Source of the DNA: Pectobacterium fontis
GTDB lineage: Bacteria > Pseudomonadota > Gammaproteobacteria > Enterobacterales > Enterobacteriaceae
NCBI RefSeq assembly: GCF_000803215.1
Contig: NZ_JSXC01000047.1
Coordinates: 1 to 64,000, forward strand
DNA length: 64,000 nucleotides
Reading direction: 5' to 3'
In this document: positions 1-10,375 of the stretch, in pieces
Numbering within the stretch: position 1 is the stretch's first letter
How the letters are laid out: every line of letters starts with the position of its first letter
Translations under genes and position numbers: made by a program
The notes under the pieces: generated by a model
Told to the model about the DNA's origin: nothing
The model's database searches: none
What the model saw: the letters and a program-made list of their open reading frames with translations, nothing else

Positions 1-177
1 TCGCCCCCGGTATCTCGATGCTTAAACGATCGGCATTAGCCTTTGGTAGCCAGTTTTATTTCCATGCCAAAATTCGTCACATTTGCATGTCATGATGCAC
101 GGTTTATCTAACTGCAAATATGAAAAGCACCTGCAAACATGAAATGTGGCAGGAATACCTATTATCGGAGAAGCACT
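1..177. other. Noncoding leader before pepB with a short tandem repeat
   Basis: No convincing gene is visible before pepB. In E. coli, iscX lies directly upstream of pepB; no iscX-like coding sequence is seen here. At 112-149 there are two adjacent 19-base units, both beginning CTGCAAAYATGAAAWG. The second unit runs almost up to the pepB ribosome binding site. The function of the repeat is unknown. Confidence 0.4.
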
Positions 178-1488
178 ATGACGAACAATACCATGCTGAT
201 TTCACTCTCCACCCAACCTGCTGACGCGCGCTGGGGAGAAAAAGCGACGCTGAGTGTGAATGAGCAGGGTTTTACCATTCATGTAGGGACGACATCGCTG
301 AATGGCAAAGCCGCACTGGCGGTGATCCAACGTGCTGCCCGCAAGATCGACGGGCAGGGGATTAAACACGTTAAGCTAGCCGGTGAAGGCTGGGATTTGG
401 CAAACAGTTGGGCATTCTGGCAGGGGTATCGCGCGCCAAAAGGGCAAAGAACGGTTGAATGGGCAGAGCTGAATGACGCTGACCAGAAAGAGTTGACTGA
501 CCGACTGAAGATTGTCGATTGGGTTCGTGACACCATTAACCTGCCTGCTGAAGATTTAGGCCCTGAGCAACTGGCGACCCGCGCCGTCGATCTACTGTGT
601 GATGTCGCCTGTGATGCCGTCAGCTACCGCATCACCAAAGGTGAAGATCTGCGTGAACAGAATTACGCTGGTCTGCACACTGTGGGGCGCGGCTCTGAGC
701 GTCCTCCGGTGCTGTTGGCGCTGGACTATAACCCGTCGGGTAACCCAGATGAACCCGTGTTCGCCTGTCTGGTCGGTAAAGGCATTACGTTCGATACCGG
801 CGGCTACAGCCTGAAACCCAGTGGCTCCATGGATTCCATGAAATCGGATATGGGCGGTGCCGCCACTCTAACGGGGGCATTGGCGCTGGCGGCATCACGC
901 GGTTTGCAACAGCGCGTGAAGCTGTATCTGTGCTGTGCAGACAATATGGTGAGTGGCAATGCGTTCCGACTGGGCGACATCATTCGTTACCGTAACGGTA
1001 AAACGGTTGAAGTCATGAACACCGATGCAGAAGGGCGTCTGGTGCTGGCGGATGGTCTGATCGATGCTTCCGAACAGAATCCGCAATGGATTATTGACTG
1101 CGCAACGTTAACAGGTGCAGCGAAAATGGCGCTGGGTAACGATTATCACGCGCTGTTCAGCTTTGATGATGAACTGGTGGCGGCCTTGCAGGACAGTGCG
1201 AAACAAGAAAACGAGCCGTTCTGGCGTCTGCCGCTGGAAGAGTTCCACCGTAGCCACCTGCCGTCCAGCTTTGCCGATCTGAATAACATTGCCAGCGGCG
1301 CGCACACTGCGGGTGCCAGCACGGCGGCGGCATTCCTGTCGCATTTTGTGAAGAATTATCAGCAGGGCTGGCTGCACATCGACTGTTCCGCGACCTACCG
1401 CAAAGGTGCTGTAGATCAGTGGGCGACGGGGGCGACGGGGCTTGGCGTGCGCACGCTGGCTAACCTCTTGCTGAGCCGCACCAAATAG
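178..1488 (+). CDS. pepB: Peptidase B (M17 leucyl aminopeptidase family)
   Basis: A cytosolic, metal-dependent aminopeptidase that removes N-terminal residues from small peptides. The 436-aa product matches E. coli PepB almost end to end (about 427 aa). The M17 signature NTDAEGRL lies near residues 281-288, and the metal-binding stretch [11 protein letters not shown] lies about 85 residues earlier. The ATG at 178 is preferred over an in-frame ATG at 139, because CGGAG sits 8 bases before it and it gives the family N-terminus. It is the first gene of the housekeeping block. In E. coli it follows iscX, which is not visible here. Confidence 0.95.
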   Translation: MTNNTMLISLSTQPADARWGEKATLSVNEQGFTIHVGTTSLNGKAALAVIQRAARKIDGQGIKHVKLAGEGWDLANSWAFWQGYRAPKGQRTVEWAELNDADQKELTDRLKIVDWVRDTINLPAEDLGPEQLATRAVDLLCDVACDAVSYRITKGEDLREQNYAGLHTVGRGSERPPVLLALDYNPSGNPDEPVFACLVGKGITFDTGGYSLKPSGSMDSMKSDMGGAATLTGALALAASRGLQQRVKLYLCCADNMVSGNAFRLGDIIRYRNGKTVEVMNTDAEGRLVLADGLIDASEQNPQWIIDCATLTGAAKMALGNDYHALFSFDDELVAALQDSAKQENEPFWRLPLEEFHRSHLPSSFADLNNIASGAHTAGASTAAAFLSHFVKNYQQGWLHIDCSATYRKGAVDQWATGATGLGVRTLANLLLSRTK

Positions 1489-1631
1489 GTGTCTGCTGCT
1501 TACAGCCCTGAGTTGATCAAGGGGTTGAGAAATAACGTCGCGCTGAGGCTGATTTGAGAGTGATGGCTGCTGCCATGCACGTTATTCAGCTTCAACGCGC
1601 CGGTTTTTAACGTAATCATGTTGAGGGCAGT

Positions 1632-2426
1632 ATGGAGTTTTCGCCACGTAATAAACTGGAAGAAGTGCTGATTCTGGCGGCTACGGAGCCGGCACATCGT
1701 CCAGAATTTTTCAGCGAACTGATGGAAGCCACGGTGTTTGTGCTAGGCAGCACCGACGACGGGGATGAGACCGGTGAGGTGGTGCTGCATGCAGGCAGTA
1801 ATGTGAACATCCAGCACTGGGAAAAAGACGATGGCTCATCGGCTATTCCTTTCTTTTCTTCTTTGGAAGCCTTACAGAGCGTGATTACGGACGAGGCGTC
1901 TTTTCTGGCACTGCCGACGCGTTCGCTATTTGAAATGACGCAGGGCGTCACGCTATTCCTCAATCCTAAGCTGCCATATGGCAAAGAGTTTTTGCCGCAG
2001 GAAATTGAACATATCCTGTCCGGTGACGGTAACGGTTTTGTTCAGCAACGCATCGTCGAAGAAGATATGCAGGTCTTGCTAAGCCAGCCCGCCGAGATGC
2101 CCGCACAGATGATTGACTCCCTGACACAACTCTTTACCAAGCATCGCCATGTAAAACGGGCGTTTCTGGCGCAGATTCAGGAACCGGGCGAAGAACAGCC
2201 GCATCTGCTGATTGGTATTGATGTCGATCAGGACGAGGAAAGCGTTATCCGTGAAGCGGGCAGCGTCGCCAGCGATACGTTGCCGGATGAACGCCCTGTC
2301 GATCTCTGTTTGGTGAAGGAGGGCGAGCCGGGCATCAGCCACTACATGATTAAGCACACCACACCGTTTTACGAGCGCAAGTGGGGGAGTTTCCTGAGGG
2401 AGTTTAAGGCCACCGGCAACGCCTGA
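1632..2426 (+). CDS. sseB: SseB family protein (enhanced serine sensitivity)
   Basis: A 264-aa soluble protein similar over its full length to E. coli SseB (258 aa), whose overproduction is linked to serine sensitivity; its biochemical role is not established. Conserved blocks include AATEPAHRP near the N-terminus, FEMTxGxTLFLN mid-protein and PFYERKWGSFLR at the C-terminus. A GAGGG ribosome binding site precedes the ATG. It follows pepB on the same strand after about 140 bases and converges on sseA, the same pairing as in E. coli. Confidence 0.92.
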   Translation: MEFSPRNKLEEVLILAATEPAHRPEFFSELMEATVFVLGSTDDGDETGEVVLHAGSNVNIQHWEKDDGSSAIPFFSSLEALQSVITDEASFLALPTRSLFEMTQGVTLFLNPKLPYGKEFLPQEIEHILSGDGNGFVQQRIVEEDMQVLLSQPAEMPAQMIDSLTQLFTKHRHVKRAFLAQIQEPGEEQPHLLIGIDVDQDEESVIREAGSVASDTLPDERPVDLCLVKEGEPGISHYMIKHTTPFYERKWGSFLREFKATGNA

Positions 2427-2473
2427 TACCGCTTTACTTCAGGCGGCTTGTGCGTCTGTCGCCCTTACGCCAC

Positions 2474-2490
2474 CCGAATTATTTAGGGTA
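2474..2490. repeat. Solo half of an ERIC-like palindromic repeat
   Basis: The 16 bases CGAATTATTTAGGGTA are identical to the right end of the longer ERIC-like repeat at 3784-3855. No matching left arm is visible beside it, so this looks like a solo end left by decay or partial loss. It lies in the sseB-sseA convergent gap. Confidence 0.45.
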
Positions 2491-2503
2491 GATAAATTTG
2501 ATA

Positions 2504-2541
2504 CAGGCAACGACGGATAAGGCTTTTTCCGCCGTTGCCTG
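2504..2541. terminator. Hairpin between convergent sseB and sseA
   Basis: A 13-base stem (CAGGCAACGACGG with CCGCCGTTGCCTG, one mismatch) closes a 12-base loop. It lies between two convergent genes, so it could stop transcription from both sides. There is no strong T tract immediately after the stem, so termination is inferred from position and stem strength. Confidence 0.45.
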
Positions 2542-2626
2542 CTGCAACCGCCGTACATCAAGCAGTATCACCTGATTTGAGTCGAATGAACGTTCTGACT
2601 CACAGACCGTAAAACCCTGAACAGGG

Positions 2627-3496
2627 TTAATCACGTGCAATCGGTACATCGTCGCGGCTACCCCAATCGCTCCACGAACCATCGTATAACGTCACATTCG
2701 GGACATTTAGCTGTGCCAGTGCTAACACGACGACGGATGCCGTTACGCCGGAGCCACAACTGGCGACGATAGGGCGAGTGAAATCTACGCCGTGCTTATG
2801 CAGAATGGTTGCGAGTTCGGCATTCGGCTTCAGTGCACCGTTATGCACCAGATCGGTCCAGGGGACATTCAGACTGCCGGGAATATGTCCACGATGCAGA
2901 CCGGGACGCGGTTCGTCCACCTCGGCGTGAAAGCGCGGAGCGGGGCGGGCGTCAATAATCTGTTCTGATTTATCCCGACTGATGGAAAGCACCTCGTCGC
3001 GTGAACGAATGGCGCGTTCATCCAACGTAGCGTGAAACGTGGTTGGCTTTGGCGCGACATCACCCTGCTCCAACGGCAGATTTTGCGCTTTCCAGCCTGC
3101 CAGTCCTCCACTCAGGATCGAAAGAGATGTTGCACCGAAGGTGTGCAACATCCACCACGCGCGTGGAGCGGAGAAGAGATTGCCTTCATCATAAATCACC
3201 AGATGTTGCTGGTTATCGATCCCCAATTCACCCATTGCACGTACGAAGTTTTCGCGCGTCGGCATCATATGCGGCAGATCGGTGCTGTGATCGGACAGGG
3301 TTTCGATATCAAAAAAAACCGCGCCAGGTAGGTGACCGGCACGGTATTCGGCGTGAATATCACGCGTGCTGTTACCCGGTGGCAGCATCCGGGCATCAAT
3401 GAGCGTAATGCTGCGGTCATTCAGGTGGCTGGCAAGCCAGTCTGCGGAAACAAACCGCTCATGAGAAACGGGCAAATCAGAAGATGATGCTGGCAT
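2627..3496 (-). CDS. sseA: 3-mercaptopyruvate sulfurtransferase
   Basis: A two-domain rhodanese-fold enzyme that moves sulfur from 3-mercaptopyruvate to thiol acceptors or cyanide. The 289-aa product aligns with E. coli SseA (281 aa). The inactive first rhodanese domain contains YDEGNLFSAPRAWWML, and the catalytic loop near the C-terminus is SCGSGVTAS with the persulfide-forming Cys; CGSGVTA marks mercaptopyruvate rather than thiosulfate enzymes. The N-terminus is a few residues longer than in E. coli. It is transcribed away from ndk. The yfhM and pbpC genes that separate sseA and ndk in E. coli are missing. Confidence 0.93.
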   Translation of the reverse strand: MPASSSDLPVSHERFVSADWLASHLNDRSITLIDARMLPPGNSTRDIHAEYRAGHLPGAVFFDIETLSDHSTDLPHMMPTRENFVRAMGELGIDNQQHLVIYDEGNLFSAPRAWWMLHTFGATSLSILSGGLAGWKAQNLPLEQGDVAPKPTTFHATLDERAIRSRDEVLSISRDKSEQIIDARPAPRFHAEVDEPRPGLHRGHIPGSLNVPWTDLVHNGALKPNAELATILHKHGVDFTRPIVASCGSGVTASVVVLALAQLNVPNVTLYDGSWSDWGSRDDVPIARD

Positions 3497-3907
3497 AGAT
3501 CCTCCACGCTGGAGCCGACGAATTCGGCTCCGATGTGTAATGATAGATGCATTGTCAGCGATTTTCCCTTATCCGACAAGTCGCGGATTATTCGGCGACA
3601 TCCTCTCTATATACTTGTTTTAATTACTGCCAGTAATCTTGATTGGCCTCATTAGGCTGATTCAGCGCAAGGCGTAATCGTTAATAAAGAGGGAGGAAGA
3701 GGTAATGTTTTTTAATGAAATGTTATCTCTTTGGTAGGCAATAAAGGCCGCTACCCTTATAATCTGCGCCACTTTCACTGGTCGGGTATACTCGTCATAC
3801 TTCAAGTTGCCTGTGCGGTTGCCGCCTGCTTGCAACTCGAATTATTTAGGGTATAGACAATTCTTATAATCCGGCTGCAATCTGATAGTTTAGCTAATGA
3901 GGTCAAT
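3497..3907. other. Divergent sseA-ndk intergenic region
   Basis: About 410 bases separate the divergent sseA and ndk genes and must hold both promoters. No ORF is supported. The only structured element I can identify is the ERIC-like repeat at 3784-3855. In E. coli the large genes yfhM and pbpC occupy this position. Confidence 0.5.
3784..3855. repeat. ERIC-like palindromic intergenic repeat
   Basis: A 72-base element starts with GGGTATACTCGTCATACTTC and ends with GCAACTCGAATTATTTAGGG plus TATA. Its termini are imperfect inverted repeats (TTCAAGTTGC versus GCAACTCGAA). Elements with these ends are common between genes in Yersinia, Serratia and soft-rot enterobacteria (the ERIC/YPAL class of nonautonomous palindromes). 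It lies about 50 bases before ndk, so it is probably in the ndk leader or promoter region. Confidence 0.6.
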
Positions 3908-4336
3908 ATGACGATAGAACGTACCTTCTCCATCGTAAAACCTAATGCGGTTGCCAAGAATGCCATCGGTGCGATTTACGCCCGCTTTGAAAGCGCAGGT
4001 TTTACCATTGTTGCGGCTAAAATGCTGCGTCTGAGCCGTGAACAAGCGGAAGGTTTCTATGCCGAGCATAAAGGCAAGCCGTTCTTTGACGGGCTGGTCG
4101 AATTCATGATGTCTGGCCCCATTATGGTCCAGGCACTGGAAGGTGAAAACGCCGTTCAACGTAACCGTGACATCATGGGTGCGACGAACCCGGCGAATGC
4201 GCTAGCGGGAACGCTGCGCGCCGACTACGCAGACAGCTTCACGGCAAACGCGGTACACGGTTCTGATTCTATCGAATCCGCTCAGCGTGAAATCGCTTAT
4301 TTCTTCAGCGATGACGAAATTTGCCCGCGCGCGTAA
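3908..4336 (+). CDS. ndk: Nucleoside diphosphate kinase
   Basis: Balances NTP and dNTP pools by transferring the terminal phosphate of ATP to NDPs through a phosphohistidine. The 142-aa product matches E. coli Ndk (143 aa). The active-site motif NAVHGSDS places the phosphorylated His at residue 117, and the start [15 protein letters not shown] is characteristic. It is followed by a likely terminator and then rlmN, the E. coli order. Confidence 0.97.
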   Translation: MTIERTFSIVKPNAVAKNAIGAIYARFESAGFTIVAAKMLRLSREQAEGFYAEHKGKPFFDGLVEFMMSGPIMVQALEGENAVQRNRDIMGATNPANALAGTLRADYADSFTANAVHGSDSIESAQREIAYFFSDDEICPRA

Positions 4337-4497
4337 TTTCTGTGTCGCGTTACGCATGATGCATTGTTGTGCGTGATAACAGGTGAGTGCTTGTGTTGTT
4401 GCCTCTTTTGGGTTGCGTGAATATGCGATGCTGGCTTAATGACACAGAAAAAAAGCGGTGATGGTAGCTTACCTGTTTTAAACTTTGTACAATGCTG

Positions 4498-4537
4498 CGC
4501 CCCGGATGAGCCTGCACTTATTCGGGGCGTTTCTTTG
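4498..4537 (+). terminator. Probable rho-independent terminator after ndk
   Basis: The stem CGCCCCGGA / TTCGGGGCG (nine pairs with one weak pair) is followed by TTTCTTTGGTT. It lies about 160 bases after the ndk stop and about 70 before rlmN. The T tract is interrupted. Confidence 0.55.
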
Positions 4538-4604
4538 GTTATTACCATCGAATTCCACCCTATTTTTCGTGCCATAACGTGTAATAACGAGGCCAGGATT
4601 GACA

Positions 4605-5846
4605 ATGTCTAAGCAAATCGCGTCTGAAACCGTCGTGTCTGAAATCACAGCACCTAAAACTACCGTATCCGAGCAAACCGTGTCCGAATTCTCTCCGGCG
4701 TCTGCTGATGCCTCTCAATCCGCTCAAGCCAGTGCGGAAAAAATTAATCTGTTGGATCTTAACCGCCAGCAAATGCGTGACCTCTTCATGTCGATGGGAG
4801 AGAAACCGTTCCGCGCCGATCAGGTCATGAAGTGGATTTATCACTACTGCTGTGATGATTTCAATCAGATGACGGATATCAACAAAGTTTTCCGTACCAA
4901 ATTGCAGGAAGTGGCTGAAATTCGCGCCCCCGAAGTGGTGGATGAACAGCGTTCTTCCGACGGCACGATTAAATGGGCGATCCTGGTGGGCGGCCAGCGG
5001 GTCGAAACGGTGTATATTCCTGAAGAAGATCGCGCCACGCTGTGTGTGTCGTCTCAGGTAGGCTGTGCGCTGGAGTGTAAATTCTGTTCGACGGCGCAGC
5101 AGGGCTTTAACCGTAACCTGCGCGTATCGGAAATCATTGGTCAGGTGTGGCGTGCGGCGAAAATTATTGGTGCCTTTAAAGTCACGGGGCAGCGTCCGAT
5201 CACCAACGTGGTGATGATGGGCATGGGTGAACCGCTGCTGAACCTGACTAACGTGGTGCCAGCGATGGAAATCATGCTGGATGATTTCGGTTTTGGTTTA
5301 TCCAAGCGTCGCGTCACGCTGTCCACATCTGGCGTGGTGCCTGCGTTGGATAAACTGGGTGATATGATCGATGTCGCTCTGGCCATTTCACTGCATGCGC
5401 CGACCGACGACATTCGCAACGAAATCATGCCGATCAACAAGAAGTACAATATCGAAATGTTCCTGAGCGCAGTGCGTCGCTATCTGGAAAAATCCAATGC
5501 GAATCAAGGCCGTGTGACCGTTGAATATGTGATGTTGGATCATATTAATGATGGCACTGAACATGCGCACCAACTGGCTCAATGTTTGAAAGATACACCG
5601 TGCAAGATCAACCTGATTCCGTGGAACCCGTTCCCGGGCGCGCCGTATGGCCGTAGCTCAAACAGCCGCGTTGACCGTTTCTCCAAAGTGCTGATGGAGT
5701 ATGGTTTCACGACTATCGTTCGTAAAACCCGTGGGGATGACATTGATGCCGCCTGCGGTCAGTTGGCGGGGGAAGTTGTAGACAGAACCAAGCGTACGCT
5801 GAAGAAGAAAATGGCCGGTGAACCTATCGCGGTGAAAGCGGTCTGA
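4605..5846 (+). CDS. rlmN: Dual-specificity 23S rRNA/tRNA (adenine-C2) methyltransferase
   Basis: A radical-SAM enzyme that methylates C2 of A2503 in 23S rRNA and A37 in some tRNAs. The 413-aa product aligns with E. coli RlmN (384 aa) from [15 protein letters not shown] onward. The [4Fe-4S] motif CKFCSTA, the upstream SSQVGCALE and the C-terminal catalytic CGQLAG are intact. The first ~48 residues are a Ser/Thr/Val/Glu-rich extension with repeated TVSE-like units, longer than the E. coli tail. The ATG at 4605 is chosen; a TTG six bases earlier is in frame. pilW and rodZ follow. Confidence 0.95.
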   Translation: MSKQIASETVVSEITAPKTTVSEQTVSEFSPASADASQSAQASAEKINLLDLNRQQMRDLFMSMGEKPFRADQVMKWIYHYCCDDFNQMTDINKVFRTKLQEVAEIRAPEVVDEQRSSDGTIKWAILVGGQRVETVYIPEEDRATLCVSSQVGCALECKFCSTAQQGFNRNLRVSEIIGQVWRAAKIIGAFKVTGQRPITNVVMMGMGEPLLNLTNVVPAMEIMLDDFGFGLSKRRVTLSTSGVVPALDKLGDMIDVALAISLHAPTDDIRNEIMPINKKYNIEMFLSAVRRYLEKSNANQGRVTVEYVMLDHINDGTEHAHQLAQCLKDTPCKINLIPWNPFPGAPYGRSSNSRVDRFSKVLMEYGFTTIVRKTRGDDIDAACGQLAGEVVDRTKRTLKKKMAGEPIAVKAV

Positions 5847-6041
5847 TAACGAATGGCGTGACGTGGGTTAATTCACGCGGAAACACTCCCCGACGTCTGC
5901 TACCAGCTCGGCTTGCGGGGTAAGTGTGAGAAAATTGCGAGGCGCGCCGCGTTGTTATCAGATCTGACTGTCGCCCTGTTCGTATTGCGGTAATCTCTTG
6001 TCCAGGATGTCAAACAAGGATGACGACGCGAGGGAACAGGG

Positions 6042-6812
6042 ATGGCAAAGGGTCTATCACAGGGACGCGCTTTATCATATTGGCTGAGTGGCCTATTGGC
6101 GATGCTATTGCTGGTAGGGTGTGTGCCTTCGCCTCATGAGACGGTAAATCCTGTGGCCGCTCAAACGCGCTTGCAGCTCGGGTTGGCGTATTTGGCGCGC
6201 AATAATCTGGATTCAGCCCGGCAGAATCTTGAGAAGGCTGTGGCGATGGCACCACAGGATTATCGAACACAATTGGGGATGGCGCTTTACGAGCAGCGGA
6301 TAGGTGAAAACCATCTGGCCGACCAGCGTTATCAGCATGTGTTGAGCATGGCACCGGGAAATGGCAGTGTCATGAATAATTACGGTGCGTTTCTGTGTCG
6401 TTTAGGGCAGTATGTAGCGGCGCAGCGACAGTTTAGTGCGGCTGCACAACTTCCTGATTACAGCCAGGTTGCTGATGCGTTGGAAAATGCGGGATACTGT
6501 TTTTTCAATGCCGGACAGACTGTAGAGGCACGCAATTTATTAAGCCGGGCGTTAAAATATGACCCGACGAAAGGCAGCGCCTTGTTGGCTGAAGCAAACC
6601 AACAGTTTTCTACCGGGAAGCAGGAACAAGCGCGACTGCTGCTTGATATTTATCGGCATATTCTTCCGGCCACCGCCGAAAGCTTATGGTTACAGATTCG
6701 TTTCGCCGCGTTGGCGGGTCATTACGTCGATAAAGAACGTTATGGCAACGCGCTGGCGCGAAGTTTTCCACAATCTAAACAGTACCAGCATTTCTTAGCT
6801 AATGAATACTGA
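6042..6812 (+). CDS. pilW: PilW-type TPR lipoprotein (type IV pilus biogenesis/stability)
   Basis: A 256-aa predicted lipoprotein with a hydrophobic signal segment and the lipobox LLVGC, Cys at residue 27. The rest is helical TPR-like repeats, such as [26 protein letters not shown] and the following units. Proteins of this family at this locus (between rlmN and rodZ) are annotated PilW/PilF-like and help assemble the type IV pilus secretin in other gammaproteobacteria. E. coli lacks it here. Its end overlaps the start of rodZ by 11 bases, so the two are probably translationally coupled. A pilus role is inferred from the family. Confidence 0.8.
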   Translation: MAKGLSQGRALSYWLSGLLAMLLLVGCVPSPHETVNPVAAQTRLQLGLAYLARNNLDSARQNLEKAVAMAPQDYRTQLGMALYEQRIGENHLADQRYQHVLSMAPGNGSVMNNYGAFLCRLGQYVAAQRQFSAAAQLPDYSQVADALENAGYCFFNAGQTVEARNLLSRALKYDPTKGSALLAEANQQFSTGKQEQARLLLDIYRHILPATAESLWLQIRFAALAGHYVDKERYGNALARSFPQSKQYQHFLANEY

Positions 6813-7788
6813 AGCCACCCAAGATACAACAGAAGCAAAACTACCCGGCGAACGTCTGCGTGAGGCGCGTGAACGCCTTGGACTGAGTCAGCAAACTATT
6901 GCTGAGCGTTTGTGCCTTAAAATCACTACCGTTCGCGATATTGAAGACGGTTCTACCCCAGCAGGCTTAGCGCCGACCTTTCTGCGCGGCTATATCCGCT
7001 CTTATGCCAAGTTGGTTCATTTACCCGAAGATGAACTGCTTCCCTCTGTGGGTAGTCTGGCTGTGCCTAAAACGCTCTCTGTTTCGCCGATGCAGAGTTT
7101 TTCGCTGAAAAAAAGCCGCAAAAAGCGTGATGGCTGGTTGATGACAATCACCTGGCTGGTCGTGTTTGTTGTTCTGGGGCTGACGGGCGCATGGTGGTGG
7201 CAAAACCATCAGGCTCAACAGGCGGAAATCAACAGCATGGTCGATCACGCCAGCTCAATTCAGGCGCAAACGGAAGGGCAGTCGGTTCCGCTGATGGATA
7301 ACAGCGTCGCGCAGGAAACCGCGACTCCAAATGCGGCGGCGGCACCTTCTTCTACTTCTACGCCAGTCGATCTTTCTTCCACCGTCGCGGCAACGTCTTC
7401 TTCCGCCACGGCGCAGTCTGCCGTGCCGTCCAGTCAGTCGTTTCCACAGACGGGTTCTGCACAGCCGCAGCCTACGGGTAATGCACTGCAAGGCGCTGGG
7501 GCTGCCGCACCGACGACGGTAGACAGCAATCTGGTATCCGCTACCCATACACTGGTGATGACGTTCACGGCCGATTGTTGGCTGGAGGTCACGGATGCCA
7601 GCGGTAAAAAACTGTTCAGCGGTATGCAGCGTCATGGCGGTACACTGAATCTGGATGGTCAGTCACCCTATAAACTTAAAATTGGTGCACCTGCTGCGGT
7701 ACAGATTCAATTTCAAGGTAAGCCAGTCGATTTAAGCCAGTTTGTGCGCAGCAGTCAGGTTGCACGCTTGACGCTGACCGCAGAATAA
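6802..7788 (+). CDS. rodZ: Cytoskeleton protein RodZ
   Basis: A bitopic inner-membrane protein that links MreB filaments to the cell-wall elongation machinery and sets rod shape. The 328-aa product has an N-terminal Xre-type helix-turn-helix (about residues 15-75, [20 protein letters not shown]), a basic juxtamembrane stretch KKSRKKR, one transmembrane segment (about 111-133), a Ser/Thr/Ala/Pro/Gln-rich linker (about 165-245) and a C-terminal DUF4115-type beta domain ([17 protein letters not shown]). Its start lies inside the end of pilW; ispG follows after 40 bases. Confidence 0.94.
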   Translation: MNTEATQDTTEAKLPGERLREARERLGLSQQTIAERLCLKITTVRDIEDGSTPAGLAPTFLRGYIRSYAKLVHLPEDELLPSVGSLAVPKTLSVSPMQSFSLKKSRKKRDGWLMTITWLVVFVVLGLTGAWWWQNHQAQQAEINSMVDHASSIQAQTEGQSVPLMDNSVAQETATPNAAAAPSSTSTPVDLSSTVAATSSSATAQSAVPSSQSFPQTGSAQPQPTGNALQGAGAAAPTTVDSNLVSATHTLVMTFTADCWLEVTDASGKKLFSGMQRHGGTLNLDGQSPYKLKIGAPAAVQIQFQGKPVDLSQFVRSSQVARLTLTAE

Positions 7789-7828
7789 CGTGCTGTTCAG
7801 GTAAGACTGCAATGTTGGAGATGAAGTA

Positions 7829-8950
7829 ATGCATAACGCTGCACCCATAACCCGTCGAAAATCAAAACGGATTTACGTCGGTAAGGTGCCTGTTGGAGAT
7901 GGTGCACCGATTGCCGTGCAATCCATGACCAACACCCGAACCACCGACGTTGAAGCAACCGTCAATCAAATCAGATCGCTGGAGCGAGTGGGAGTGGATA
8001 TTGTCCGTGTCTCCGTGCCAACGATGGACGCGGCGGAAGCCTTTAAACTGATTAAACAGCAGGTAAATGTCCCGCTCGTCGCCGACATCCATTTTGACTA
8101 CCGCATCGCGCTGAAAGTCGCGGAATACGGTGTCGATTGTCTGCGTATTAACCCCGGCAACATTGGCAACGAAGAGCGTATCCGCTCGGTTGTTGACTGC
8201 GCACGCGACAAAAATATCCCGATCCGCATTGGGGTGAACGGCGGTTCGCTGGAAAAAGATTTGCAGGAAAAATATGGTGAGCCGACGCCGGAAGCGCTGC
8301 TGGAATCGGCGATGCGCCATGTCGATATTCTCGATCGCCTGAATTTCGATCAGTTTAAAGTCAGTGTGAAAGCCTCGGATGTTTTCCTTGCTGTGCAATC
8401 TTATCGTCTGCTGGCGGCGCGCATCGATCAGCCGCTGCACCTCGGTATCACCGAAGCTGGCGGCGCACGGAGTGGTGCAGTGAAATCAGCTATCGGTCTT
8501 GGTTTGCTGCTATCAGAGGGCATTGGCGACACGCTGCGTATTTCACTGGCGGCCGATCCGGTGGAAGAAGTGAAAGTCGGTTTCGATATCCTGAAATCAC
8601 TGCGCATTCGTTCACGCGGAATTAACTTCATTGCTTGCCCAACCTGCTCTCGTCAGGAGTTTGACGTGATCGGAACGGTGAATGCGCTGGAGCAACGTCT
8701 GGAAGATATCATCACGCCGATGGATGTCTCGATTATCGGCTGTGTGGTGAACGGTCCCGGTGAAGCGTTGGTGTCGACCATTGGTGTCACGGGTGGACAC
8801 AACAAGAGTGGCTTCTATGAGGATGGCGTGCGGCAGAGAGAGCGCTTCGATAACGAACAGATGATCGACCAGTTAGAAGCCAAGATCCGCGCTAAAGCCT
8901 CCATGATGGACGAAAATCAACGCATTACCGTCAATCTGGTGGATAAATAG
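7829..8950 (+). CDS. ispG: 4-hydroxy-3-methylbut-2-en-1-yl diphosphate synthase
   Basis: An iron-sulfur enzyme of the MEP isoprenoid pathway that reduces MEcPP to HMBPP. The 373-aa product is nearly identical in layout to E. coli IspG (372 aa): TIM-barrel start [19 protein letters not shown], then the cluster ligands in [11 protein letters not shown] and [12 protein letters not shown] (about Cys270, Cys273 and Cys305). It lies between rodZ and hisS as in E. coli. Confidence 0.97.
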   Translation: MHNAAPITRRKSKRIYVGKVPVGDGAPIAVQSMTNTRTTDVEATVNQIRSLERVGVDIVRVSVPTMDAAEAFKLIKQQVNVPLVADIHFDYRIALKVAEYGVDCLRINPGNIGNEERIRSVVDCARDKNIPIRIGVNGGSLEKDLQEKYGEPTPEALLESAMRHVDILDRLNFDQFKVSVKASDVFLAVQSYRLLAARIDQPLHLGITEAGGARSGAVKSAIGLGLLLSEGIGDTLRISLAADPVEEVKVGFDILKSLRIRSRGINFIACPTCSRQEFDVIGTVNALEQRLEDIITPMDVSIIGCVVNGPGEALVSTIGVTGGHNKSGFYEDGVRQRERFDNEQMIDQLEAKIRAKASMMDENQRITVNLVDK

Positions 8951-9087
8951 CGCTGACGGGGTGGCGGTATGCCGTCACCCGCATAGTTCACAATTCCTGA
9001 ACCCGATGGGGATGTGCCGCATTGAAGATGCGACGACAATCCCTCTATAATCGGGTTTATTTTTTGAAAAATGCATAGAGAATTAAC

Positions 9088-10362
9088 GTGGCAAAAAATA
9101 TTCAAGCCATTCGCGGCATGAACGATTACCTGCCAGCCGAAACGGCATTGTGGCAGCGTATTGAAAACAGCCTGAAACAGGTGCTCAGCGGCTACGGCTA
9201 CAATGAAATTCGTTTGCCGATTGTTGAGCAAACGCCGTTGTTTAAGCGCGCTATCGGTGAAGTGACCGATGTCGTCGAAAAAGAGATGTATACCTTTGAC
9301 GATCGCAATGGCGATAGCCTGACTCTGCGCCCCGAAGGGACCGCAGGCTGCGTTCGCGCCGGTATTGAACACGGTATTCTCTATAACCAGGAACAGCGAC
9401 TGTGGTATGTCGGCCCGATGTTCCGCTATGAACGTCCACAGAAAGGGCGTTACCGCCAGTTCCATCAGTTGGGCTGTGAAGTGTTTGGTCTGCAAGGGCC
9501 GGATATTGATGCCGAACTGATCCTGATGACCGCGCGCTGGTGGCGAGTGCTAGGCATCGCCGATCATGTGAAGCTGGAATTGAACTCGATTGGTTCATTA
9601 GACGCGCGTGCCCGCTATCGTGACGCGCTGGTCGCGTTCCTCGAACAGCATAAAGATCAGCTCGATGAAGATTGCCTGCGCCGGATGTACACCAACCCGC
9701 TGCGTGTTCTGGATACGAAAAATCCACAGATTCAGGTGCTGTTGAACGATGCTCCAGTGCTGACGGACTATCTGGATGACGAATCGCGTGCACACTTTGA
9801 AGCGCTGGGTGAACTTTTAACGCAGTCCGGTATCCCATATACCGTTAATCCGCGTCTGGTTCGTGGTTTGGATTACTATAATCGCACCGTATTTGAGTGG
9901 GTCACCACCAGTCTGGGCGCGCAGGGCACGGTCTGTGCCGGTGGGCGTTATGATGGTATGGTGGAACAGCTTGGCGGGCACGCGACGCCCGCGGTGGGTT
10001 TTGCGATGGGGCTGGAACGTCTGGTGCTGTTGGTTCAGTCTGTCAATCCAGATTTCAAAGCACAGCCGAGCGTAGATGTTTATCTGATTTCTTCCGGTGC
10101 AGGAACGCAGGTTGCCGCAATGCAACTGGCGGAGAAATTACGTGATGCGCTGCCGCAGTTGAAACTGATGACCAACTACGGGGGCGGCAATTTTAAGAAA
10201 CAATTCGCCCGCGCTGACAAATGGGGCGCACGCGTCGCATTGGTGTTAGGTGAAAATGAAGTGGCGGCTGGTCAGGTTGTGGTTAAAAACCTGAGTAATG
10301 GCGAGCAGGATACACTGGCACAAGCCGATGTCGCATCGCGGCTGGCAACGTTACTGGATTGA
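9088..10362 (+). CDS. hisS: Histidyl-tRNA synthetase
   Basis: A class II aminoacyl-tRNA synthetase that charges tRNA-His. The 424-aa product has motif 2 ([17 protein letters not shown]), the histidine-specific [11 protein letters not shown] and the motif 3 region [12 protein letters not shown], followed by the C-terminal anticodon-binding domain. The start codon is GTG at 9088, giving the conserved [16 protein letters not shown]-terminus. The gene runs on to yfgM with a gap of only 13 bases. Confidence 0.97.
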   Translation: MAKNIQAIRGMNDYLPAETALWQRIENSLKQVLSGYGYNEIRLPIVEQTPLFKRAIGEVTDVVEKEMYTFDDRNGDSLTLRPEGTAGCVRAGIEHGILYNQEQRLWYVGPMFRYERPQKGRYRQFHQLGCEVFGLQGPDIDAELILMTARWWRVLGIADHVKLELNSIGSLDARARYRDALVAFLEQHKDQLDEDCLRRMYTNPLRVLDTKNPQIQVLLNDAPVLTDYLDDESRAHFEALGELLTQSGIPYTVNPRLVRGLDYYNRTVFEWVTTSLGAQGTVCAGGRYDGMVEQLGGHATPAVGFAMGLERLVLLVQSVNPDFKAQPSVDVYLISSGAGTQVAAMQLAEKLRDALPQLKLMTNYGGGNFKKQFARADKWGARVALVLGENEVAAGQVVVKNLSNGEQDTLAQADVASRLATLLD

Positions 10363-10375
10363 GGAGAGAGACACC

